Origin: Paracyclopina nana
Lineage: Eukaryota > Arthropoda > Copepoda > Cyclopoida > Cyclopettidae
Direction of reading: 5' to 3'
Assembly (NCBI GenBank): GCA_019096065.1
Contig: JAGUCH010000008.1
Location: 3,105,001-3,169,000 of the forward strand
Length of the DNA: 64,000 bases
Below the pieces are notes generated by a model. It had not been told where the DNA came from and made no database searches. It worked only from the letters and a program-made list of their open reading frames with translations. Position numbers and translations under genes: made by a program. The stretch's first letter is position 1; each line of letters begins with the position of its first letter. Of this stretch, positions 46,601 to 58,600 are shown in pieces.

Positions 46601-49600
46601 AGTTTTATCCCATTCACGAGCAGCAAGGCTGGCCGGTGTTTGCAGAGTCCATGCTCAAGACCGAGGCTTTCGGGTGCGAGCTTATCAGTGACGTTTTCTA
46701 TAGTCAAGTCGAAGCAAGTCCTGATATCCAAAGGAAGCTGCTGCTTCACATCCCAGTTAAGAAAGTGATAATGACTCGGCGTGAAAATCGAAATTAATCA
46801 TGTGAATTGCCGTCACTTGACCAAAGCCTGGCTTTTACTTGCCCACGCGCGCGAAGCTTGCAGCAAGACGCTAACTCAAACCGATACTTTCCTTGACGCA
46901 AACTACTCCTTACGGACTGCTCCGTATCGCAGGATAGTAGCGATGTATTCGGCCAGTATTTTGAGCCGCCTCGCAAGTAGTGCAACAATGACTCTAGTTT
47001 AAAACTGTGACTCCCCACGATGGAGGCCACGTTTCAGAGCTATCTGGCCGAGGCCGTCTACGCCATGGAGCGTGAAAAAAGTGGCCTGGGGCTACCACAA
47101 GATGATGGAAAGCTATCAACCCGCTTTATATCCTACATTGACGCTGATTCCAACGATGACGAGAATAAAACTGATGAGGACGCTCCCCCTCCACCAATCC
47201 CAGTCAAGATGAGGGATCGAAGAGGCCAACGGCCTCGAGGTGGACCTCGGCCGAGCGGATTCAATATTTTAGATCCCTCCACCAGCAACTCGCCAATTTT
47301 GTTCCGGAGAAACTTGAAATTTTTCATGAGTGTCAACAAGAAGCAGCAGCGGAGGTCTCCTCCCACCTTTTATTTGCAAAGGAGCCAAAGTACCAAAGAA
47401 GTCAGAAGCTTTGAGAGGAAGGGTGAAAAGTTGAGTGCGGCAGGGCAAGATGATGGAAAGCAGCCGTCAATATTCAGGACATTTGGGCTCAAAAGAACCC
47501 CCACTTGGAGCTCGGTCGTGGCTCACCTTAATAGGTCTTTCAAGTCGACTTCACCTGCTTCGTCGTCAGACTCGTCAGCGAGCGAAACCAGACTCTCCTC
47601 TGTTTGGAGGAGATCACAAAGTTGTCGCAATATCGAGAGAATATTCAGTAGTGGCAGTTCCAGAAGGTGATTTCTTATATAGTTGAGTTATACGCTGTTT
47701 TCAGCCTTGAGAACCTTTGAAATTCAGCTGCGCAAGGAGGGCCGATTTTACTCCCCTTTCTAACGGAGAGGTGTTTTGATTACGAATATACTATGTAGTA
47801 GTACTCATTTCAGTCCGAGTGTAGTGAGCTTTCTCTTTTTTTCATGCAGAAAGCTCAATGACTAATAGCCAGCTTTCAAGTACTTGACTTTGTATTTTGC
47901 AATGACAAATGTACTCATTTAACGTAGTACTTTGAATTTCATATGTGTTTATTATTGCTTATCATTTCAGGCCCTCTCAAGGATCTCAAACGAGGATGAG
48001 CACTTCAGACCTCAGGGCTGGAGGTTTGATCTCTGGACCGACAGGATTCGTGCATGTATCCGGATACGGTCGCAACAGCTCCATTTCGGGATCAAATAAT
48101 TTCAATATATCGACGACCAAAATTGAAACGACTTCAATATTGAGGGAGCAAACAAACAACAGAACTCGAGTGAGAGAACTATCCAACATCGACCCCAAGT
48201 TTACATCGCAGGTAAGCCATGTTGCAGGGCAGTAAACCAAGTATAGAACAAAATGATGTATTGTTGGAGGGGAAAATGAAAGCAGCTATATATGAATATT
48301 AAACAAGTTCATCACAAAATTCCTTGTATGGCTTATCTCTGTAAAAATTGATAAAACATGCTAGCTTCCTTTGGAGCTGCAATTGCACTGAGGCGTATAC
48401 TTTTAGCTCCAGTTTTGAGAGGAAAAAAAACGGTTAGGTGGAAAAAAAGCCAGCTCGTCTGTGCATCAAAGATAAATATTTCTCCCAGAGTCATCTGTTT
48501 GGAGCTAGTCAATTACGCAATTTGTCTTCGTTGCTGGCCACACGCATCGCAATATAGTGTACGAAGGAGTCGTGAGATCATTACTAAATGTTCTTTTTGC
48601 CTTTGGTGTGTGTGTGTGTGTGTGTGGGAGGGAGCAAGGTCCCAAGGGAAGCTTGAATGCATTTGGCTCATATATTGTTGTTGGACAGGGGTAAAGGTAA
48701 AGGGGTGCGACCCATCTGTAAACAGAGGCATACGTACGTAATTCGGACATATTGCTCTATCTTTTTATTGCGAAAAGTTCGCAATTTGGCAAGGAGGGTT
48801 CATTAGAGGGTTTGTTATTGTTGGTTCTTCTACAGCCTCGTCCTATATTAGCTTTGAGTGTTTTTGTAGCTTGTGTCTCGAGTCCACAGTTGCAGCACGT
48901 ATTGGCGTGAAATTGGACAGCAGCACTTCTTATCAAGCAGGGATGGTCAATAATCTGACGTGACAGAAATAATCTCCTTGATTTTCTTCTCTCCCAAAAG
49001 GGAAAAAGGTGCACTTGAATTAGTGGGAAAACCGCTGTTTCTCCCGCTTAATTCTTTCGCAGCAGCAGCAACATCGAGTTGCAAACTTTGCCAGGCTTTG
49101 CTGGTACATGGTGGAGATTTTGAAGGTATACGCCATTAGAGTAGGAAAACCACATTCTGGAGGCTACGCTCGAGCAATCTCTTGGCAACGTAAGACACTT
49201 GCGTGGCTCCTGCTGCGAAAAGGAATTATATAGATATGTCATCTGACCGAGATAAAGGAGCAAAGGTGAATAGAAGTCTTAGCCTTTTAGCCATGAAAGC
49301 GCAATTAGAGACGATAAGTTTTTGGGCTGCTAATCCCCAAAGCAATAGGAGCAATTGTAGTTGTAGCAGCTGTAGTATTGCTTTTCCTGGGCCACGGAAG
49401 ACGCACGGGCGCTCCTTGAAGGGGATTCGGGGGAAAAGTCCCCGTTCATGTCAGGACTTTCTTGCTGCTGCTGCTTGGAAGCGCGCTCCGAAGTTCGAAG
49501 CTCGAAAAACACAGAGCTCTTCTTCTCGTCCACTAGTTGTAGCTACAACTTTGCCAAAAACAGTCAGGGGAAACCAGTGCCCTTCCTCAGCTCAACATCA

Positions 49601-52600
49601 TGTTACCATCATTCAAGAGTTGACAATTCGGCTTTTTGTGTGTGATTCATGCCATACAGTACAGTACAGTGTGTCCCCCTAAGCGCAACTTTTGCCAAAG
49701 CCTCTTCTCGGTTTTCTGATATACTATCATGTGTGTGCTCTTGGGGAGCTGCCACAGCACTTTTTACTGGGAAAACTTCTTTTATATATTATGCTGCTTG
49801 GCAGTTTTCTGGCGTGACATTATTTTCTCCTTTGTTTAGGAGGCGTGTGCTGCCAGCTCGTGCAAAAGCAGTTTGCAAATGAAAGTCAGTTAATAGTAGT
49901 AGGATTTACTTTTTATGGAATCCGAGATATGGTCCCTTTTTCGGCGAGTTCTGCTGCCCCGCCGCGAGGGACTTAATGAAAAAGCGCCAGAAATGGGCTT
50001 AATGAGGCTGTAAAAACTGAGATTTTCTGTTTACGTTAGAAAGCTGCATGGAACGAAAATCTAGGACAAAAGGTGAAAGTCCACTACTTTGTCCGCATAA
50101 TTTTTTTCGCTACTCCTAAACTTTGGCAAAGAGCTTATCCAAAATCTTAGCTGTGATTATCTGGAGCCCATGGGAATGAAACTCGAAACTAGCTCGAGCC
50201 CAGTCAAGTAGACAAATAGCAGAACGACAGCAAACTAAGGCCAAGCTCAAAATAGTGTGCATTTCTTGCTAGTATCTAGTACAAAAAACCTGAGATCATC
50301 CCATGAAAGGGGCTGAGAATGGGCTCGTAGTAGGGAAAGGCTTTGGCAAAAAGGACGTGGTGCGGTATGACCTGAATTGAAAGCGAGTGGAAAAATGTCG
50401 CTGAAATTGCCTCGGAAAAACCAGAAGCCAGCGCCTGGTTTCGTTCAGGGTCGGCTGCGTCGTTATTCCGACCGAATGATAGCCTCTTGCAAGGATTTGG
50501 CTGCAGAATGTGCTGTAAGTACTTCAATGCAGATACAAATAACCAACCCAGTGTTCTTCTTCAGCATCCTGCCATTAGGCTCTCCAAGGGGGCGCGTCTC
50601 TCATTAAAATCTGTTGGAAAGCAACCATAAAACTTCTGACATTTCCTCCCAAATCCCACCACATTGCTCTTCTTCATGCAAATCTGGTATCTGTAGCCTG
50701 GCTCATGAATAAGAAATTCTTCAAGGGTGTTTTCGACCTTTTTAGCTATGCAGTGGAAAATATGATGCTTTTTAGCATCTCAGTGATTTCTTCAGCTCCA
50801 CTAGCACAATTTGTATGCATAATGCTCCTATAGTTGCTGGCCCTCCTGCAACATCCATCTACATATCTTTAATTATGCTGCATGCGATCCAGTACCAAAT
50901 CCCTGCCCACTATTGCTATTTGTCCTTGTGGTCAGCTCGACTCAGTTTGTAACAAGTCTTTTTATGTGTGCTTGCTTTCCGAGCTTTCACTCGCGTCAAT
51001 GTGTAAAGTATTGAGCTAGATATGGCACAGAGGTCTTTTTAATCATGTTCTCAGTATGATATGGCTCTATAGAAAAAAGATGGCAGGCATGTTGATGCAC
51101 ATTTCCTCAGTTGGTTGACCCAAATGCATCTGATGGATCAAGCTGGAATTAGGGTTGGCAGCAGCAGAAAATTGCTTCTATAGTGATGAATCGGAGTAAT
51201 GGCGGCCGGCAGCAGCTATAATTTCGACAATGCTGGTAAAAGGCATTCCTTGAAAGCTAGGTTGGTCCAGCTAGGAATTAGATCGATCTTTGGCAGGGTC
51301 AGCCAAAAGGACCTACTTTTCCGGTGCGGCCTTTTTCTCTACGAAAAAAAGCAGCCTTACCTAATTTCCAGGATGGGACTTTCCAAACAGATCTTCACGA
51401 TGTTTGCTGAAAGTTGTAGCATTAACTTCTCTCAAGGAAATTTATGGCAGTATCCATTTTGAATGCAGTCCTTTTTTCCCTCATGGAATCTCAGATTCTT
51501 TTCGTGCCTACTGTATAGTTTTTACGATATGGAAGCATATACTGCTAGCATATATCTGTGTGGCCTCTAACACATTTATCTTCGTTTTTCAGAGTGGGCT
51601 TTGCTCAAGCTCGGAATTGGAAACCTCACGAGGCTCAATCCGGATTCAGCATTTGACAGCCTCGTCCAACTCGACCTCAAATTGCACCACAGTCGGGCTA
51701 CATGGCAACAATCCGGACAATGCCAAGTCAAGATTTCCTCGACTCGAGGAATGTGCTCACTTTCATTACGAGTTCACCGACATTGGCCCAATTACGGTAT
51801 AGGACTCCAACACTTTGATAATTGGCAGTGATTTCATGCATTATTTGCAGGCCGAGCTGTTGAGTGAGAATGACGAGATGAAATCTTTGTCCTCGACCAA
51901 AGGTGAAAGTAATCAAGTGATCCAGGTGTTCAGCGTACAAGTGACTTCAAATGGGAAATGTTGGGTGGTGAGAAGAAGCTTTGAGAACTTCGAGTTTCTT
52001 GATCGCCAAGTGCATCAGTGCATATTTGACCGGCGATTCTCGCAATTGCCTGTGATCCCTCAAGAGGAAAACGTGACGCCTAACAACGGTCGGACTCATA
52101 AGGTAAGCAAAGCCTTTCTTTCAAGTACTCGCTCAAGTGCTGCTCTTCACATTGTGCCTAATCTGCCCACCCTTGTACATATATGCTATGAGGACCATCA
52201 TTCCAATGCTACAAAAGCTGTTCTATTGCTACTTTTTATGTTGCCTTGCAAGAATTCGGCTAATTTCGCATTTTCCACATTTTTGCACAAGTTCCACTTG
52301 TCATTTGGGCTGACATGTCTCTGGTTGTTTTCTTTTAATGTATCCTCAAGAGCTGTGTCGATGTCACAAGCTAGCAAGTAGTTCCAGGCTTCATGGATAG
52401 GTGGCGCTCCGAGTTATTTGTGATGCGAGAATGCGCGCCCTCTTTACGAAAAGCTCGCAACTAAATGCGGTGCACGCAAGTGGCATAAAGTATTGCCAAA
52501 ACGAGTGACACTTGCGCCCTCCCCCTAATTGCTGCTTACGAAACCCCCTCTTACCAATATTGAATTATAATACATAATACCATGCGTCATCAAATGAGAG

Positions 52601-55600
52601 AGCTAGTTGCTGTAGAGGGGTGATATTCCTGTCGAATTTCACGGCAAACTTCTAAATTTATGCGCCCGAGCGGGCCGCAGAAGTGGAAACTAGACTAGCT
52701 TTCGCCGACTTTAGAGGAGAGTGAGCGCGGCGATCTCAACAAAGAAACCGGGCTTTCAGTCTGTGTGCAAACGTATTGCAAGAAAAAAGAAGCTGCCATT
52801 TTATTAGTACTATGTGAAGGCCGCTGCAGAATGTCTTTTCGCGTGATTCATGGAATCCATGCCGGTGACATCATGGTCAACTGCAAAGATGTAAGCTAAT
52901 CATTTAAGCATGCAAAACGCCGCTTTACCTTGGTGCCCATTAATTTTACTGCTGCTGCTTCTTCTCTGGTGGTGATCAGTGTTTGGCATGTGCAATGCCA
53001 CAAGATTGCAATTGCATCATCGCACACCGCCAAGGCAGCAGAATACCAGTCTCACTTCAATGAATTTCTAATGAGACACCAAGATGGCTGCAGCAATTGT
53101 TTATAATTAATTCAGTGCAGCTTCTTGGCCTTTTTTTGGCTGCTGCAGCAGTAGGCAAAAAATGGGATTTTACTAGCAAAATATTTTCGCTATTTTTGAG
53201 CGTGTAGCCATTTTGTAATCATTTATGCTAAGTGTTGCCCTTTAGCCCCTATCAACAGAGTGGAGTTTTTTTCGAAGCATCTTTGACTGTGGATGGCTTG
53301 TGTGCAAAATATCATCATAGCATGGCTTGATCCTCCTTAGGGCAAATAGCAAGATAGGGTTTAAGTCGCACCCTAGATAGTTTCGTTTTCACGACCCCTT
53401 CATTGAATAAACATGGCGTTGCTATTTGACGAATTTCAACTTTCAAGCCGCGGTTTATCTCGTGCCTCAATCTTCAACGCTTTCAAGCTTCGTTTTCGCC
53501 TCTAATGCGCAGCTAAGCATGGCATGGATTTTCGATTCTAATTTTAACTGAAGGGTTTTAACTACGCGCGCATTCCCTGCGAGGAGAGAAGCCCTTTGAT
53601 GGCTTATAATGAACTCGGTATGCAAATGAGGAGTTTATCAGTTACAAACATCGGTCTAATATCAACTCATGCATGCTTAGATGATAAGCTAGCTTTCATA
53701 AAGCTATGCGATGCATTTGTATGACAGCCTTCCGATGTTTTCTCACTTTATCCAAACATTTTCTCTCCTAAGGAAAAAGGGAGGGTGGAAAAGGGAGAAT
53801 ATATATTTTAGTGGTGTTTCGGCCATCATCAAAATTTCGTTGTTTTAAAGCAGCAATTACATATTCAGTTCATGAACCATGTGACATCCTCCACCCCAAG
53901 CTTGTTGGACATATTGACGTGTACTGTGCAGATGTTATTGCATGTAATTTTGCATTGATTATTTAAAAACCTGCTAGCCGTACGCATTCTGGACAGGAGG
54001 GGTCAATAACATATGCATAACTTTGCTTCACTTAGCTTTATTGATTTCCCATCGCCAGCTGATTGATTGATTCAAACGATGTGTTATGCAATCGAGTTGT
54101 CGACATCGTTTATGGCTGACGACTTTGTGTGTCATAATTGATCTTTTGGCATCCTCCTTTATTATTGGCATTGGTGTTTTTCCAGCATCAGTGTGTGTGT
54201 GTGTGTGTTTTTGAACGCGCTGCTAAAGAAAAGATTGATTTTCTGGCCGGATGAGTTACTGGTACAGCCTATTCTCAAATTGGATACGCACATCACTCCA
54301 CGATTTTCTCACTGTGCTGATGTGTAGTAGCTATGCTGAAGGTTTCTCCCAAATTTTCTATTCATGGCTTTTGCTTGATGAAAAACTGGCAAAAAGTTTT
54401 CTGTTCAAGCAGTTGCGTGATCCGATGGATGGGTACGTTCCTGTGCTAAGCAGCTCCCCACCAGAACTTTTCCCTTTTTTTCGTTAAATAATCGATTACT
54501 TATCATGGTTGATTTTAGTTCTCGATGATTACTTGTCTCGGTTGCAAATCGGTGACGGAATTCAATGCTGAGAAATCAATTTGCTAATGAAAAGTAACTG
54601 ATATTCAAAGTTGATTATTTCCTGATCATTTCTTATGCTTGGCCACTTTCAGCAGATTATTCAGGAACTTTTCAGGAACTTTCCAAGAATTGAGTTCAGT
54701 TAGTATTCAAGGACTTGATTTCAGCTATTATTCAGGGACCTGTCAAAAATTATTTTTTTTACAGCTTTCTAGCTTTTTGATTAGGCTTACTAATTCTTTA
54801 AACAATGATGGCTTATAACTGAAAGAAAGAAAGTTAGAAAAGCCAATATGAAAGTTTACCCAGGGTGGACTCGAACCCATGAACCTCAGATTTGGAATCC
54901 AGTGCCTTGCCTCTAGACCACAGATGTCTCACTCTGATTTGGGCTTTTTTAGCTATAATATTGTGCAGAACATACTCTAGATGGAGCTAGCTTTAATAAT
55001 TAGTGTACTGGGACATGTTTTTTAAGTCCAGGTGTCACTGAATAGTTTTTGACTGCTCAAGAAGAATACACAATTGAAAGATTGCTGAAATAAAAAGTTC
55101 AAAATAGCTCTTGAAACTGTGAAAAAGTATTTATAATGAATAGTTCTCGAACAAAAGTATGTGAATAGTTCTTGAACTAAGAAAAAATAATCATTCTTGA
55201 AAAGTTATTGACATGAACATTCCTGAATTGTTATTGAATACTCAAGTTTCATTCATTATTGAAAAGCTACTGAACATAAGCTCTTGCATAGTTCTTGAAT
55301 TGTTAAGAAGCTTTTGTTGTTGAAAAGTTGCTGAAATGAACATCACTGAATAGTTCTTGAAAAAAATAAGCATAATTTATTGTTGACAAGTTGATGATTG
55401 AAAGTTCTTGAATAGTTCTTGAATTATCAAAAAGTATTCATTATTGAAAAGTTGTTGAATTGAATAGTTCTTGAATAGTCAAGTAATATTAATCAAAGAA
55501 TGTTTATCGAGATTTGTGTTAAAGATTCTTTGCCAAGAATTCGAGTAATAATCATAAACGATTATTTCTTTGAGTCAAATTAACCGACTAATCGAGACAA

Positions 55601-58600
55601 AATCGTAGAACGAGTCTTTACCGAATACCTACTTTGGAGGAATCGTGTAACATTCGTTCTCGAATCGGGAACCTAAGTTCTGGTGGGGCTGCTTGCTGAT
55701 CCAATTTTTTGGTTATAATAGCCGTTTGCTGCCAGTGCAGCGATCGCGTGAGCTCACCCATTACTTATTCAAATAAATGTGGCCACCGTTTTGGGTTTTT
55801 TCTTTCACGTACGTGGCTACTTGTGTGATTTTGTGCTGCCTGGCTTATTTTGGCAAACTTTTACGAATATCCTGCATTGAGTGGATCATAAAAACCATTT
55901 GGTTGGAATATCCTAATTCCACGCAGACCGTTTTAAAAAAAAGGTCGAGAGGTAAGATAGGAGCAGCTGCGAATTGCCCACGTCGATTCGGTCATTTTTA
56001 TTGTATCATAGAAGTTCCTTCTTTGTTCATTGTTTGGCTCGTCTCTTGTCAGAAGACTCTTGTCTTTTTTGAGATCAAAGCCGGATAATCTGTAAATGAA
56101 TTCCTTTTCGTGTCTGCATATATGCTACGCTGCTAATTTATGGCAATCAGGTGCATCTACTTAGTAAATAGAAGTACTTGTGAAATTGCAAGTGGGGCAA
56201 TAAAAACTAGGGGTTGTTGCTTTGTCTTCTCAAATGCTATTTGGAACTTGCAACATGGCTAAAGTAATTTGTTTCTGTCAGGCAGGAAAAGAAAGTTTGT
56301 CAATCTTATGTACTGGGGCTAATTTGCACCTTCAGCTGAAGCTGGTGGTACTTAGACAAATGTCTTTCAACGCCAAGTTTTGATCACAGTACCAAGATAG
56401 GCAGGCATTCTGCTTTTGCTGATTGGCTGATACATATTGCTGTAAGGCTTTGTTATCATGCCGCGAATTCTAATTAACACGTTTCTCTCGGACGGAAAAA
56501 ATTCAAATCAACTCCTTTGGTCCCCTGTAGTTAATGAACTACGAGAGCTCATGTTGACGTCTTCCATGACTTTTAACCCCAAACTCTGATAAATCGAAGC
56601 ACTTCGTGAGCCATAATATAGGCTTGCAGTTTTGCAGGCAAAAGAGTTATGTTGTTGGAACCAAATCCGCGTATTTCAAAGGGAGTAATTTGTCTCTGTC
56701 AGGACATGATTAGTCTCTCTACCGCAGATTTCTTCTTCCTACATGCGCGTAATATTTGGAGTAGCATAGCAAATTCTGGCTCAATTTTGGGCCACATACC
56801 CTTTTTACCACCAAGTCCGCTGCTGTTTTATGCGCCTGCCCGCCCTTTATGTGGTGAACTGGACAGAGAAAACCAGGAATTTTCCAACAGCAGACCTGAT
56901 TGTATCTTCGCTGCGCTGCAGCTGCCATGCTACATTTTCAATTGTGACTTGGGTAACAACAACGCCTCGCAAAACTCTGACCTAGTCCTTCACTTTATAT
57001 ACATAGGAGCTTGAAGCATTTTCAAGCGTAAAAAGAGTTGGCTGCGAGAGTGTTACAAAATGAGCAGAGCTCTTCACAAAGTAATGGCCTCCATGTGTGC
57101 AATTTTTCCTTTCCCCCCAACTGCTATAGAAGTCATTGAGTCTTCTTTTGATCTCGTTATAGCGTGACGAAATAATGTGTGAAAATGGTAAAAAGCACTC
57201 GTTTTGGAAAAGCTCCGCAAAAGCAGCAGCAGCAGCTCTAAAGGTTAGGCAAACACAAATGCTTTCGTTAATATTAGTTTTGTGTGCACATTTTCACATC
57301 GCAGTGGGGCCATACAATTCTCCTGCTATATAGTACTATATTAGAACGATGCCCGCAGAGAAGAGGAGCGTCGTAAAACCTTTTTCTGCTTCATTATGAG
57401 GGGTGCAAGATTCGCACTATATCATTGCGGCTTATTTATGGGGCGCGGTTAAATGAAATGATCAAGATGAGCAAAGCTCGCAAGCTGTTACCAACTGCTA
57501 GAATATGCGAGCTGCTTTGAATGTTGCTGCATTCAAACGATGAAAATTCACTCGAAAGACACATGCTATTGTTGTTCCCTTTTTCGGAGGAAAGTCTGTC
57601 AGAATTCTAGTTTTTCAGTTCAGAGGCCACACCCAATAAAATGTGGCATGAATTCTGCCATAAATTGCCACACAGTGCAACTTTAGCCAATTCGTTTCTC
57701 CAATGAGAAAATCAAAGCAAAGATATTTTCTGGAAAAGAGCTTTCTCAGAAGCTTTTTATTTGTTAAGTCAGTTTATCAGCATTTATTACCCACAGTGGT
57801 AGAGAAGAACGACTTGAGATATCAACTCCCAAGAGATTTTGCCAATTTTTCCCCTCATACCTGACTTGCGTCTTGTGGATTTGTGTTACTACTACTACTA
57901 CTACTACTAGCTGTGTATTGGTCGTAAAATGCACCATTCTCGCATGTTTTCACCCTTTTTCACCCCAAATTGTGCATAAGGAAAAATACTTCCTGTGTAC
58001 ATCCTCATCTTGAAGTTATTCCTACATTACTTGGCACTCTTGCTGATTTCGAGTTACTTGAAAATCCTGCTGTGCAAAAACTTTCGCTATTGACCCAAGA
58101 TGATGATGGCTGTTTGCAAAAAGAAAGTGGCTAGATCAAAGTCCGTCAAGTTTTCGGCCATTCTTCATTGTCAGATTAGAATTTGCCAGAGCTACAGATC
58201 AACTGCAGTTGTTAGCCCCTTCCATCAATTAAACTGCATTATTTATTCTCTGGCTTGGCTAATTCGAAATTAAGTCAGGATCGAACTGTATTATTTCACT
58301 CGCAATATGTTGATTGGGGGATGATGATGATGATGGCTTCATTAAGGCAGACCAAAAGTAAGATTCTATGACTGGAATTCCAACTAGGTCTCCTCTCTCT
58401 CATCATTTTAAAGCCTCTCGAGAATTGCCACCACAGCACAGTGAGGGGCTTCTCCTTCGTAGCTACCAAATGTTCCCTATAACATCTGACTTTTCGTGAT
58501 GCAGCCTTAAAGCATCACTGTGTAATCTTATAAAAAGGGAAAGACGGATCAAGGCAAAAAATTCCATACTGGCTCTCTTTGCGTTTCCCTCGAGGACCAA

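Noticed and set aside
49236-49265. Ten-codon ATG frame ending in a donor (AAG/GTGAAT), phase 0
   Set aside because: Phase would fit exon 51593 but it is too short and the donor too weak to claim another first exon.
55777-55951. ATG exon with a hydrophobic N terminus and a strong donor (AGAG/GTAAGA)
   Set aside because: Ends in phase 1 and cannot join exon 60950 (phase 0) of the RhoGAP gene; no partner exon found.
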